Assembly: GCA_018139225.1 (NCBI GenBank)
Contig: JAGSNX010000003.1
Location: forward strand, 124,001 to 188,000
DNA: 64,000 nucleotides
Reading direction: 5' to 3'
Source: Microvirga sp. SRT01
Lineage (GTDB): Bacteria > Pseudomonadota > Alphaproteobacteria > Sphingomonadales > Sphingomonadaceae
Shown: piece by piece, positions 7,481 through 16,752 of the stretch
Position numbering within the stretch: the first letter of the stretch is position 1
Layout of the letters: the number at the start of each line of letters is the position of its first letter
Translations under genes and position numbers: made by a program
The notes under the pieces: generated by a model
Seen by the model: the letters and a program-made list of their open reading frames with translations, nothing else
Database searches by the model: none
What the model was told of the DNA's origin: nothing

Positions 7481-8598
7481 GCGGTCAGCCTCGCATGCAC
7501 CACCGCGCCACCCTGCGTCAGGCGGATCGCATCGCCGATCTCCGCGTCCAGCACCGGCCGTCCGGCCTCCTTGTCCCAGAATGCGCTCAGGAAATTGTAC
7601 AGGTTGCGGCTGAACAGCGCCGACGAGTCCGCCGCCAGCCGGCTCGGTACGTTACGGTGGCCGACGAGCTTGACGCCGTGGCGCACCACGACCTCGCCCG
7701 GCCGCGATCCCTCGACATTGCCGCCCTGCTCCACCGCCAGATCGACGATCACGCTGCCCGGTCGCATCGTCGCGACCTGCGCGTCGGTAACCAGGCGTGG
7801 TGCGGCTCGGCCGGGGATCAACGCGGTGGTGATGACGATGTCCTGCTTGGCGATATGGCCGGACACCAGCTCCGCCTGCGCTGCCTGATATTCCGGGCTC
7901 ATCTCGCCGGCATAGCCGCCTGCGCCCTCGCCCTCGATGCCGGCGACCTTCTCGACGAAGATCGGTTTGGCGCCCAGCGACTGGATCTGCTCCTTCGTCG
8001 CGGAGCGCACGTCGGTCGCCGACACCTGCGCACCCAGCCGCCGCGCGGTCGCGATCGCCTGAAGCCCCGCGACGCCGACCCCCATCACGAAGCATTTCGC
8101 CGCGCTGACCGTGCCCGCCGCCGTCATCATCATCGGAAAGGCGCGGCCATATTCCGCCGCCGCGTCCAGCACCGCCTTGTACCCGGACAGGTTCGACTGC
8201 GACGACAATATGTCCATCGACTGGGCGCGCGTGATGCGCGGCATCCATTCCATCGCCAGCGCCTCGATCCCGGCCGCGGCATATCCGTCGATCCGCGCCC
8301 GCTCCGCCACGGGGTTCAGCGACGCCACCAGCCATGCGCCCGGCGTGGCCCCGGTCAGCGTGGATGCGTCCGGCCCCTGCACGCCCAGTACGATGTCCGC
8401 ACCGGCCAGCGCCGCCGCGCGGTCGCCCACGCTCGCACCCGCATCGGCATAGCCGCCGTCCGCAAAGCCCGCCGCCTCGCCGGCGCCCGACTCGACCGCA
8501 ACGGTCGCGCCCAGCGCGGCGAACTTCTTCGCGGTTTCGGGCGTCGCGGCGACGCGTTTTTCGCCGTCCGCAGTTTCCTTGAGGACGGCAATCTTCAT
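7477..8598 (-). CDS. pntAA: NAD(P) transhydrogenase alpha-1 subunit
   Basis: 373 residues, the soluble NAD(H)-binding domain I. MKIAVLKETADGEKRVAATPETAKKF is the family start (positions 1-26), and the nucleotide-binding region includes KCFVMGVGVAGLQAIATARRLGA (glycine-rich loop). Start ATG 8598 lies 7 bp after the oxidase subunit IV stop. Its stop overlaps the DUF559 ATG. Confidence 0.97.
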   Translation of the reverse strand: MKIAVLKETADGEKRVAATPETAKKFAALGATVAVESGAGEAAGFADGGYADAGASVGDRAAALAGADIVLGVQGPDASTLTGATPGAWLVASLNPVAERARIDGYAAAGIEALAMEWMPRITRAQSMDILSSQSNLSGYKAVLDAAAEYGRAFPMMMTAAGTVSAAKCFVMGVGVAGLQAIATARRLGAQVSATDVRSATKEQIQSLGAKPIFVEKVAGIEGEGAGGYAGEMSPEYQAAQAELVSGHIAKQDIVITTALIPGRAAPRLVTDAQVATMRPGSVIVDLAVEQGGNVEGSRPGEVVVRHGVKLVGHRNVPSRLAADSSALFSRNLYNFLSAFWDKEAGRPVLDAEIGDAIRLTQGGAVVHARLTA

Positions 8599-8605
8599 GA
8601 CCGGA

Positions 8606-8731
8606 TCAGGCCGCGATCAGCCAGATGACGATCGCGACGATGATCGCGACGCCGACGGAGCCCCACTTCATCATGCCGATCATCCGATCATAGCTGGCGA
8701 CGTGCGCGTTCAAGTCGGTGTTGCCGGCCAT
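8606..8731 (-). CDS. aa3-type cytochrome c oxidase subunit IV-like small protein
   Basis: 41 residues: MAGNTDLNAHVASYDRMIGM followed by one membrane helix (WGSVGVAIIVAIVIWLIAA). This matches the short bacterial aa3-oxidase subunit IV family, in which an N-terminal amphipathic piece precedes a single transmembrane segment. ATG 8731 is preferred over upstream in-frame starts because it yields the family N-terminus and has AGAGG nearby. It is the first gene of the pnt operon, an arrangement common in sphingomonads. Confidence 0.85.
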   Translation of the reverse strand: MAGNTDLNAHVASYDRMIGMMKWGSVGVAIIVAIVIWLIAA

Positions 8732-8889
8732 AGTACCTCTACCCAAGTCCCGAAGAAGGATGTTTCGAATTCGGACCCTAATCACGCGATCCGTTACCCT
8801 CAAGCCCCTTGACGTGCCCATTCCGGACTTAAGCCCGCCTTTACCCGTCAAGGACTATGCCGCGTACCGAACGGGGACGGACGACACGC

Positions 8890-10305
8890 ATGACGCGAAA
8901 TGGGCAGCGACTGCTTCTGCTGATCGATGACGAACCGGCCCAGCGCCGGCTGGTGTCGGCGCTCGCCGCCCGCGCGGGGTGGCGCTCGGTCTTCGCCAGC
9001 GATGCGGAGATGGCGATCGCCACGCTGGGGACTCAGGACGGGATGCAGTTGGACGCGATCCTGCTGGATCACTGGGGCACCGATGCCGAATCCGACGCGC
9101 TGCTCGCCGAATTGCGGTCGCGCCGTCCCGCCCTGCCAATCCTCGTGCTGACCGCGAACGGGTCGGTTGCCCACGCCGTCGCAGCGATGCGCGCCGGCGC
9201 GACCGACTTCCTCGTCAAGCCGCTCGCCCCCGAACGGCTGCTCGCCGCGCTCGACACCGCGGTCGGCGGCACCACCGCGGGCGAATTGCGCCCGCTGACC
9301 GAGAAGATCCCGGCGCTGCTCGCCTTCGACGAGATCGTCGGGTCCGCACCCGATTTCCGCACCGCCTTGGCGATCGCCGCCAAGGCCGCGCGCGCCCGCG
9401 TGCCCGTGTTGCTGGAAGGCGAAAGCGGCGTCGGCAAGGAGGTCGTGGCGGAGGCGATCCACGCCGCGTCGCCGCGCGCGAAGAAGCCGCTCGTCGCGGT
9501 CAATTGCGGCGCGATCCCCGCCAACCTCGTGGAATCGGAGCTGTTCGGCCACGAGAAGGGCGCGTTCACCGGCGCCTTCGAACGCAAGATCGGGCGTTTC
9601 CAGGAAGCGGACGGCGGCACGCTGCTGCTCGACGAAGTCGGCGAGATGCCACTGGAGGCGCAGGTCAAGCTGCTCCGCGTCCTTCAGACGGGAGAGGTCC
9701 AGCCGCTCGGCAGCCGCCACCCGCGCGAGGTCGATGTGCGCGTCATCGCCGCGACCAACCGCCGCCTGATCGACGAGGTCGAGGCGGGGCGCTTCCGCGA
9801 GGACCTGTATTACCGCCTCAACGTCGTGCAGGTGACGATCCCGCCCCTGCGCGAACGCACCGGCGACATTCCGGCCCTCGCCCGCCATCTGCTCGCGCGG
9901 ATCGCCAAGCAACCCGGTCTGCGCCCGCTCGGCATCACCGACGACGCGCTGCAACTGCTCGGCGATTACGAATGGCCGGGCAATGTCCGCCAGCTTCAGA
10001 ACGCGCTCTTCCGCGCCGCCATCCTCTGCGAGGGCGACGCGCTGACCAGCGCCGACTTCCCACAGATCGCCGCGATGGGCCGTCGCGGCAGCGCGATGCG
10101 GACCGCGCCGGAGGGGGGCGGCGTCACCCTCTTCTATCCCGACGGCAACATGCGCCCGCTCGAGGATATCGAGGCGGACGTGATCCGGCTGGCGATCGGC
10201 CACTATCGCGGCCGGATGACGGAGGTCGCGCGTCGCCTCGGGATCGGCCGCTCGACGCTGTACCGCAAGCTCGGCGAGCTCGGGATCGACAACGCCGCGG
10301 CCTGA
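8890..10305 (+). CDS. Sigma-54-dependent response regulator (NtrC type)
   Basis: About 471 residues. The receiver domain (about 1-120) has the acidic pair in LIDDE, phospho-acceptor Asp in AILLDHWG, Thr in VLTAN and Lys in LVKPLAP. The AAA+ domain follows with Walker A GESGVGKE, GAFTGA for sigma-54 contact, and LLLDEVGEM. A Fis-type helix-turn-helix closes it (MTEVARRLGIGRSTLYRKL). No histidine kinase lies nearby, so the partner is unknown. The start is ATG 8890 or ATG 8857. It is divergent from the oxidase subunit IV/pnt operon. Confidence 0.92.
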   Translation: MTRNGQRLLLLIDDEPAQRRLVSALAARAGWRSVFASDAEMAIATLGTQDGMQLDAILLDHWGTDAESDALLAELRSRRPALPILVLTANGSVAHAVAAMRAGATDFLVKPLAPERLLAALDTAVGGTTAGELRPLTEKIPALLAFDEIVGSAPDFRTALAIAAKAARARVPVLLEGESGVGKEVVAEAIHAASPRAKKPLVAVNCGAIPANLVESELFGHEKGAFTGAFERKIGRFQEADGGTLLLDEVGEMPLEAQVKLLRVLQTGEVQPLGSRHPREVDVRVIAATNRRLIDEVEAGRFREDLYYRLNVVQVTIPPLRERTGDIPALARHLLARIAKQPGLRPLGITDDALQLLGDYEWPGNVRQLQNALFRAAILCEGDALTSADFPQIAAMGRRGSAMRTAPEGGGVTLFYPDGNMRPLEDIEADVIRLAIGHYRGRMTEVARRLGIGRSTLYRKLGELGIDNAAA

Positions 10306-10394
10306 TCGCCGGCTTTTCCGTCGCCACGCTGACGGGCTTTCCCCTGCCGCCGCCACCGGTTAGTCCTCCCTCGCGTCATTTGCGGGAGAGCTTC

Positions 10395-12212
10395 ATGAAC
10401 CGTCGTCATTTCATCGCCGGTGGCACCGCCGCCAGCGCCCTTGCGCTGTCGCCGCTCGCCCGCGCCGCGGCGCAGACGGCCGCACCAGCCGCGCCGGGCG
10501 ACGCCGCGCTGAAGACGGCCTTCGACGCCATCCTTGCCGAACGCGTCCGCGAATCGCCGCAATTCGCCACCTCGCTCGGCTTCGACAAGGGCGCGAACGC
10601 CGACCTCCGCTCCCAGCTTGGCGACAACTCGCTCGCCGCCCGCGCCAGGGATCTCGCCCGCGCCAAGGCGCAGCGCGCGACGCTGACCGCGATCGATCCC
10701 AAGACGCTGTCGCCACAGGCTGCGATCGACCGCGACGTCGTGCTCTACTCCACCGATCAGGGCATCCTTGCCCCCGAACGCTTCGGCATCGACGCGGCGA
10801 CCCAGCCCTATCGCATCACGCAGCAGCGCGGCGTCTATTTCAGCCTGCCCGACTTCCTCGATTCGACGCACAGCATCGCCAATGCCGCCGATGCGGAGGC
10901 CTATATCGCCCGCCTCGACCAGATGGGCACCGCGCTCGACAACGATACGGAGGTGCAGCGCGCCGACGCCGCCCGCGGCTATGTCGCGCCCGACTTCTCG
11001 CTCGACCTCGCGCTCGGCCAGATGGCGAAGCTGCGCAGCCCGGCGGCGTCCGCGAACATGCTCGTCACCTCGGTGGAGCGCCGCGCCGCCGCCGCCAAGC
11101 TCCAGGGCGACTATGCCGCCCGCGCCGCAAAGATCGTCGAGACGAAGGTCTATCCGGCGCTCGACCGCCAGATCGCCGCGATGAAGGCCCTGCGCGTCAA
11201 GGCCCGCAGCGACGCCGGCCTGTGGGCGATCCCGCAGGGGGAAGCGATCTACGCCGCCGCCCTCGCATCCGCGACCACGACGACCCTGTCGCCCTCCGAA
11301 GTCCACGCGATGGGCGTCGAACAGGTTGCCGACCTCTCGTCGCAGCTCGACGTCATCCTGAAGCAGCAGGGCATGACCAAGGGCAGCGTCGGCGCTCGCC
11401 TCGCCGCGCTCAACGCGTTGCCGGCGCAGCTCTACCCCGATACCGCCGCCGGCCGCACCGACCTGATCGCGAGCCTGAACGCCAGCGCCCGCGCGATGCA
11501 GGCGAAACTGCCGCAGGCGTTCACCAACGCCCCCGACGCGCCGCTGGAGATCAAGGCGGTACCGGTCGAGATCCAGGACGGCGCGTCGAACGGTTACTAC
11601 TACCGCGCCCCGCTCGACGGTTCCCGCCCGGCGATCTACTGGATCAACCTGAAATCCGTCGCCGACTGGCCGAAATACACATTGCCCTCGCTCACCTATC
11701 ACGAGGGCGTGCCCGGCCATCACCTCCAGATCTCGACCGCGCAGCGCGCCGACGTGCATACGCTGCGCAAGATCAGCTTCTTCGGCGCGTATCTGGAGGG
11801 TTGGGCGCTGTACGCCGAGCAACTCGCCGACGAACTCGGCGGCTATGCCGGCCCGATCGAGCGTGCCGGCTACCTTCAGTCCTTCCTGTTCCGCGCCGCC
11901 CGGCTGGTCGCCGACACTGGCATCCACACCAAGCGCTGGACCCGCGATCAGGGGACGCAGTATTTCGTCGACACCGTCGGCTTCGCGCGTCCCCGGTCGC
12001 AGCGCGAGATCGAGCGCTACTGCACGATGCCGGGTCAGGCGTGCAGCTACAAGATCGGTCACGCCAGCTGGCTGCGCGCGCGCGCGAAGGCGCAGGCCAT
12101 CGCCGGTCAGCGTTTCGACCTGAAAAAATTCCACGACGTGCTCGACGCGGGCGCGGTGCCGCTGGTGATGCTCGAACAGCTTACCGAACAGGCAGCGCGC
12201 CGGATGGCCTAG
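10395..12212 (+). CDS. DUF885 family protein, Tat-exported
   Basis: 605 residues. The N-terminus MNRRHFIAGG with a hydrophobic stretch and ARAAAQT is a twin-arginine signal with probable cleavage near residue 26. The mature protein is a DUF885 enzyme-like alpha-helical protein. The conserved YHEGVPGHHLQ carries an HExxxHH metal-binding pattern like that of zinc carboxypeptidases, and ISFFGAYLEGWALYAEQL provides further conserved glutamates. The substrate is unknown. ATG 10395 has GGGAGAG upstream. It is followed by the M48 protease gene on the same strand. Confidence 0.88.
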   Translation: MNRRHFIAGGTAASALALSPLARAAAQTAAPAAPGDAALKTAFDAILAERVRESPQFATSLGFDKGANADLRSQLGDNSLAARARDLARAKAQRATLTAIDPKTLSPQAAIDRDVVLYSTDQGILAPERFGIDAATQPYRITQQRGVYFSLPDFLDSTHSIANAADAEAYIARLDQMGTALDNDTEVQRADAARGYVAPDFSLDLALGQMAKLRSPAASANMLVTSVERRAAAAKLQGDYAARAAKIVETKVYPALDRQIAAMKALRVKARSDAGLWAIPQGEAIYAAALASATTTTLSPSEVHAMGVEQVADLSSQLDVILKQQGMTKGSVGARLAALNALPAQLYPDTAAGRTDLIASLNASARAMQAKLPQAFTNAPDAPLEIKAVPVEIQDGASNGYYYRAPLDGSRPAIYWINLKSVADWPKYTLPSLTYHEGVPGHHLQISTAQRADVHTLRKISFFGAYLEGWALYAEQLADELGGYAGPIERAGYLQSFLFRAARLVADTGIHTKRWTRDQGTQYFVDTVGFARPRSQREIERYCTMPGQACSYKIGHASWLRARAKAQAIAGQRFDLKKFHDVLDAGAVPLVMLEQLTEQAARRMA

Positions 12213-12280
12213 GGGGAACCCCGACCGGAGCGGAACTCTGGCCGGATCGGCGCTTTCTGTCCGCAAAGGGAGATTCCAGC

Positions 12281-13723
12281 ATGATCCGGCCTACCCACTG
12301 TGCGCTGCTGCTCGCCGGCATCGCCGCCCCACTCGCCGGGCCGCTCGCCGCACCGGTAACGGCCCAGCAGACCCGCGCGATCTCCGCCTCGGACAAGCAA
12401 CAGGGCGCGCAGGCGAACCCGCAGCTCGTCGCCGAATATGGCGGCGCATACCGGGGACCGCAGGCGGCCTATGTCGAACGCATCGGCCGCCGCGTCGCGG
12501 TCCAGTCCGGCCTGTCGAACGCGACCGGCGACTTCACGATCACGACGCTGAACTCGCCGGTCGAAAACGCCTTCGCGAATCCCGGCGGCTATGTCTACGT
12601 CACGCGGCAGCTGCTCGCGCTGATGAACTCGGAGGCCGAACTCGCCTCCGTCCTCGGACACGAAGTCGGCCACGTCGCCGCCCGTCACTCCGCCAGCCGC
12701 AACACACGCTCGAAGATCGGCTCGATCGGCGCCGCCATTCTCGGCGCCGTCACCGGCAGCAGCGCGGTCGGCCAGCTCGCCGGCACCGGCGCGCAATTGT
12801 ACACGCTGGGCTATGGCCGCAGCCAGGAATATCAGGCCGACGGCCTCGGCGTTCGCTACATCACCGCCGCCGGCTACGACCCTTATGCCGCCGCCGCGAT
12901 GCTAACGCAGCTCGACGCCGAGACGACGCTGACTGCGCGTATCGCCGGCCGCGACGCGAAGGGCACGCCCAGCTGGGCCTCCACCCACCCCAACGGCGCG
13001 GACCGGATCGCCCGCGCGCGCAAACTGGCGCAGGACACCGGTCGTCCGCCCGCTACCGGCGCTCAGGACACCGCCTTTCTGCGCATGCTCGATGGCCTGC
13101 CCTATGACGACGATCCCGCGCAGGGCGTGGTTGATGGCCAAACCTTTCGCCACCCCGAACTGCGCGTCCGCTTCTCGGCACCCACCGGCTACACGATCGC
13201 CAACGGCACGGACGCGGTGACGATCGCCGGCAGCGGCGGTCAGGCGATGTTTCAGGGCAGCCAGTCATCCAGCCCGGACGCGGCGATCACCGCCCGATTC
13301 CGCGCGCTCGGGGCCGATGTCGGCGAGAGCGAGTCGCAGTCCGGTACCGCCAACGGCCTGTCCTACACATACCGCACGATCCGCGCGGCCGCGAACAACC
13401 GCGCCGTCGACGCGACCGTCGTCGCCTATCGCTTCCCGTCGGCGATCTACACCTTCACGCTGGTGACGCCCGCGGGTGCCGGCATCGGCCCATTCCAGCC
13501 GCTGCTCGCCAGCGTCGCCGCGCTGACCCCAACTCAGGCGGCGGCGATCAAGGGCAAGATCGTCCGCGTCGTCGCGGTCAAGGCTGGCGACACGATCGAA
13601 TCGCTGTCGGCGCGCATGGCCTATCCGGACTATCGCCGCGAACGCTTCCTGACACTCAACGGTCTGTCGGCGAACGACCGCCTGCAACCCGGCCGCCTCG
13701 TGAAACTGGTGGTGACAGGCTGA
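12281..13723 (+). CDS. M48 family metalloprotease with C-terminal LysM-like domain
   Basis: 480 residues. The signal peptide is MIRPTHCALLLAGIAAPLAG..., cleaved near AQQ. The M48 domain has the zinc motif HEVGHVAARH and the third ligand region in YQADGLGVRY, as in BepA/LoiP-type periplasmic proteases. The C-terminus (about 430-480) resembles LysM (VKAGDTIESLSARM, FLTLNGLSANDRLQPGRLVKL), suggesting peptidoglycan contact. It probably acts in outer-membrane protein quality control. AAAGGGAG precedes ATG 12281. Confidence 0.92.
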   Translation: MIRPTHCALLLAGIAAPLAGPLAAPVTAQQTRAISASDKQQGAQANPQLVAEYGGAYRGPQAAYVERIGRRVAVQSGLSNATGDFTITTLNSPVENAFANPGGYVYVTRQLLALMNSEAELASVLGHEVGHVAARHSASRNTRSKIGSIGAAILGAVTGSSAVGQLAGTGAQLYTLGYGRSQEYQADGLGVRYITAAGYDPYAAAAMLTQLDAETTLTARIAGRDAKGTPSWASTHPNGADRIARARKLAQDTGRPPATGAQDTAFLRMLDGLPYDDDPAQGVVDGQTFRHPELRVRFSAPTGYTIANGTDAVTIAGSGGQAMFQGSQSSSPDAAITARFRALGADVGESESQSGTANGLSYTYRTIRAAANNRAVDATVVAYRFPSAIYTFTLVTPAGAGIGPFQPLLASVAALTPTQAAAIKGKIVRVVAVKAGDTIESLSARMAYPDYRRERFLTLNGLSANDRLQPGRLVKLVVTG

Positions 13724-13737
13724 CCCTACCGGCTTCT

Positions 13738-13765
13738 GCTCCCCTCACATGAAGGGGAGGGGAGC
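13738..13765. terminator. Hairpin after M48 protease gene (REP-like)
   Basis: GCTCCCCTC pairs with GAGGGGAGC around a short loop, starting 15 bp after the M48 stop. There is no U-run, so it may be a REP-type palindrome that stabilises the 3' end and not an intrinsic terminator. Confidence 0.5.
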
Positions 13766-13829
13766 AAGCCCCCGCCACCCCCGCAACAACGCCGATGACG
13801 CCCCACGCCGCGGCGGCTATGACGGTCGG

Positions 13830-14936
13830 ATGCCCGCCACCTCGCCCGCCCTGTCGATCGTCATCCCCTGCTACAACGAGGCGGCGTGCCTCGACATCCT
13901 GCACGCGCGCGTGTCGGCGGCGGCGCGCGCGGCGGTCGGCGACGATTACGAGGTCGTCCTCATCAACGACGGATCGCGCGACGACAGCTGGCCCGCGATG
14001 CAGCGGTTGAGCGCGACCGACCCGCACCTCGTCGCGATCAACCTGTCGCGCAACCACGGTCACCAACTGGCGCTGACCGCCGGGCTGGACCTGTGCGCCG
14101 GCCGACAGATTCTCATCATCGACGCCGATCTTCAGGACCCGCCCGAACTCCTGTCCGACATGCGCCGCATGATGGCCGATCTGGAGGCCGACGTGGTCTA
14201 CGCCGTCCGTCGCAAGCGCGAAGGGGAGACGCTGTTCAAAAAGGCTACCGCCAAGCTCTTCTACCGCGTGCTCGACCGTGTCACCGATACCGACATCCCG
14301 CTCGACACCGGCGATTTCCGGCTCATGAGCCGCCGCGCGCTCGACGCGTTGCTGTCGCTGCCCGAACAGGCCCGCTTCATCCGCGGCATGGTCGCCTGGG
14401 TCGGCTTTCGTCAGGTGCCGTTCCCCTATGATCGCGCCGAACGGCTGGCGGGGGAGACGCATTACCCGCTCGGCAAGATGATCCGCCTCGCCTTCGACGC
14501 GGTCACCGGCTTCTCGACCGCGCCCCTGCGCTGGGCGAGCCATGTCGGCCTCGCGCTGACCGGCGTGTCGCTGCTGCTGTTCGTCTATATCGCCGTCGGC
14601 TGGCTGTCGGGGTCGGCGGTGCAGGGCTGGACCTCGACGATGCTCGTCACCGTCTTCCTCGGCGCGGTGCAGATGTTCGTGCTCGGCATGATCGGCGAAT
14701 ATCTCGGCCGACTGTATATCGAGTCAAAGCGCCGCCCGCTCTACCTCGTCGCCGATGTCGCCGGCCCGGTGCGGGGCCATGCGACGCTGGGCTTCACCGC
14801 CGCGCCCGCCCCGCTACCTGCCGACCCGGCGACGTCAGGGCTTGGCGAGCGTGACGAGGGAGACGCCGGGCGGCATCGGCAAGCGGCCGACCAGATGCCG
14901 CTCCAGCCGGAAAATGGCCTCGAACATCGTATTTAG
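13830..14936 (+). CDS. Glycosyltransferase family 2 (GtrB/DPM1-like)
   Basis: 368 residues. The GT2 domain starts at LSIVIPCYNEAACLDIL, has the nucleotide-binding DGSRD and the DADLQDPPE metal motif, and is followed by two C-terminal membrane helices (about 230-310). This is the layout of polyprenyl-phosphate hexosyltransferases such as GtrB/ArnC. Likely role: loading a sugar on undecaprenyl phosphate for surface polysaccharide modification, with the nearby GtrA as flippase. The last 34 codons overlap the convergent methyltransferase gene by 102 bp; the tail is low in conservation signals. Confidence 0.9.
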   Translation: MPATSPALSIVIPCYNEAACLDILHARVSAAARAAVGDDYEVVLINDGSRDDSWPAMQRLSATDPHLVAINLSRNHGHQLALTAGLDLCAGRQILIIDADLQDPPELLSDMRRMMADLEADVVYAVRRKREGETLFKKATAKLFYRVLDRVTDTDIPLDTGDFRLMSRRALDALLSLPEQARFIRGMVAWVGFRQVPFPYDRAERLAGETHYPLGKMIRLAFDAVTGFSTAPLRWASHVGLALTGVSLLLFVYIAVGWLSGSAVQGWTSTMLVTVFLGAVQMFVLGMIGEYLGRLYIESKRRPLYLVADVAGPVRGHATLGFTAAPAPLPADPATSGLGERDEGDAGRHRQAADQMPLQPENGLEHRI

Positions 14937-15560
14937 CGGCTTGGCCGGCGGCGAATCATCGCTGTCGTCGCGCCCCGTCATCCGCCCCGCGATCCGCGCC
15001 GCCGCCGCCAGCGGGAACAGCAGCGTGTTGAAATAGCCGAGCTTGTCCGGCTTCAGCCCGGCCCGCTCGATCGCCGTCTTCAGCGTCGCCTTCGAATAGC
15101 GACGGTGGTGGTGGTTCACCACGTCGTGCGCGCTCCACATCCACTGGTGTGCGGGCACCGCGATCAGGATCTTGCCGCCCGGCTTCAACAGCGACTTCAT
15201 CGCCGCCAGCGCGGCGACATCGTCCTCGATATGCTCGACCACATCGAGCACCGCGACCAGGTCGTACGCGCCCCGCTCCACGCCCGGCAGTTCGGGCAGC
15301 GGCGCATCGCCGACCGGTTGCCCCAGCCGCTCGCTCGCGATCCGGCGCGCCGCCGGATCGATCTCGATCGCCTCGACCGAGCCGAACTTCGCCAGCATCG
15401 GCAGGTTGTGCCCGGTGCCGCACCCGATCTCGAGGATGCGTGCACCCGCCGGCACGTCGCCGTACCGCGTCAGGTAGTCGGCCAGGATGTCGCGCCGCGC
15501 CCGGTACCACCAATGGGTGGAATCATGCGCCGCCATGCGGTCGTAGACTATGCGGTCCAT
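14835..15560 (-). CDS. Class I SAM-dependent methyltransferase
   Basis: 241 residues with a SAM-binding motif ILEIGCGTGHNLPML, the acidic second motif VEAIEIDP, and LVAVLDVVEHIEDD. Methyltransf_11-like proteins of this length next to GtrA and GT2 genes often modify glycolipid or surface-sugar precursors. It starts 1 bp after the gtrA-like stop, so the two form an operon. The substrate is unknown. Confidence 0.88.
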   Translation of the reverse strand: MDRIVYDRMAAHDSTHWWYRARRDILADYLTRYGDVPAGARILEIGCGTGHNLPMLAKFGSVEAIEIDPAARRIASERLGQPVGDAPLPELPGVERGAYDLVAVLDVVEHIEDDVAALAAMKSLLKPGGKILIAVPAHQWMWSAHDVVNHHHRRYSKATLKTAIERAGLKPDKLGYFNTLLFPLAAAARIAGRMTGRDDSDDSPPAKPLNTMFEAIFRLERHLVGRLPMPPGVSLVTLAKP

Positions 15561-15561
15561 A

Positions 15562-15972
15562 TCACCTGAACACCCAATTGCGTTGCAGCCCGAACGTCAC
15601 CAGCGGCACCACGAACACCGCCGGTACCAGCGGCCACCATGTCGGCCCATGCACGAACGGCCCCGTTACCAGCGCCCAGGTAAATCCCTGGTTGAGCAGG
15701 AAGCCCAGCGCCTGCACGATCGTGAAGCGCACCGCCGTGCCGCGATCGCGCGTGCCGTGCCCGCGGAAACTGACCGCGCCATGCGCGAACCGGCCGACCG
15801 CAGTCGCCAGCACGAACGCGACCAGCACCGCCAGATTGGGGTTCATCACATAGGTGGCAAGCGGCCAATACACCGCGGCATAGAACAACGTCACGGCCAC
15901 GCCGGTCACGCCGAACCGGACCAACTGGCCCAGCACGCCGCTCGTCCGCCATTGCTCGATCCTGGATGCCAC
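15562..15972 (-). CDS. GtrA family membrane protein
   Basis: 136 residues with four hydrophobic helices. RFGVTGVAVTLFYAAVY and a final QRNWVFR are typical of GtrA/DPMS-like proteins that flip or present polyprenyl-linked sugars. First gene of a two-gene operon with the methyltransferase, convergent with the GT2 gene. Confidence 0.9.
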   Translation of the reverse strand: MASRIEQWRTSGVLGQLVRFGVTGVAVTLFYAAVYWPLATYVMNPNLAVLVAFVLATAVGRFAHGAVSFRGHGTRDRGTAVRFTIVQALGFLLNQGFTWALVTGPFVHGPTWWPLVPAVFVVPLVTFGLQRNWVFR

Positions 15973-16125
15973 GCTCGCCTGCCTGTTGGGTTGCCCGCCC
16001 TAGGGGGTGGAGGGGGCGGGGGCAATGGTGGGGTGGCCGCACGCGGCCAGCGTCACGGGCGGACCGCTGGTGCCGCTCCGATCCACCGGCATCCGGAGCG
16101 GAAATCGGAGGTGCCTCCCCGATCC

Positions 16126-16473
16126 CTATTGCGCGAAACTCTTGACCTCGTCCCCGGTCAGCAGACCATCCGAATTCTTGTGCATCCCCCTGAAACCGGG
16201 GGCCATCATCCTTTCCCTGATCGCCACCCGCTGCTCCGCGCCGATCTTTTTCTGCGCGGCGGGATCCCCGGCGATCTTCGCGTCCAGTCGTCGATCCAGT
16301 TCCGCCTGAAACTCGCTCAGGCTCAACGCCCCGTCGCGGTTCGCATCCGCCGACGCGAGGAACGCGGCATCGAGCTGCATGTCCATCTTCAGTTCACGCT
16401 GTGGACTACCGCACGCCGACGGCGCAGCGCCGGACGCCGCCTGCAACAGGATCAGTAGAGACGCGCCAAGCAT
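16126..16473 (-). CDS. Exported EF-hand protein
   Basis: 115 residues from ATG 16473. A hydrophobic N-terminus (MLGASLLILLQAASGAAPSAC) suggests export. Two EF-hand-type loops follow: DANRDGALSLSEF (complete) and HKNSDGLLTGDEV (first ligand Asp replaced by His). It probably binds calcium in the periplasm; the role is unknown. Confidence 0.75.
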   Translation of the reverse strand: MLGASLLILLQAASGAAPSACGSPQRELKMDMQLDAAFLASADANRDGALSLSEFQAELDRRLDAKIAGDPAAQKKIGAEQRVAIRERMMAPGFRGMHKNSDGLLTGDEVKSFAQ

Positions 16474-16752
16474 GTTCGGACTCCGCGATGGCCGGGGACG
16501 ATGACGGGGCAAGGTCGAATCCGGCCGGTGAACGCTGCCTGAAGGCCGCCCCTCCTCCCGCTAGCCGTCATTGCGCGACGCGACCGTCCTCCCCGCAAAG
16601 CATCGAGTTTCGGGAATTGCCGCCGATCGATCGTTGACGTAGCATCGTGACGTTCTCGGGAGTCTTTCGAAATGATCCAGCGTCACCGCTAAAGCAGCAA
16701 AGCATACGCCAGCGGAGTAATCCGCCGCCTGGACTCTGTTTTCGAGAACATC
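16474..16752. other. Intergenic at the start of the accessory stretch
   Basis: 279 bp between divergent genes, without a coding frame I can support. It contains ATCGAGTTTCGGGAATTGCC near 16603-16622, which resembles part of the dispersed repeat seen at 24604-24654 and 26438-26480. Confidence 0.5.

Noticed and set aside
8732..8889. Inverted CCTTGAC/GTCAAGG pair in the gap between the oxidase subunit IV gene and the sigma-54 regulator
   Set aside because: The arms are 36 bp apart and match no known site; could be chance.
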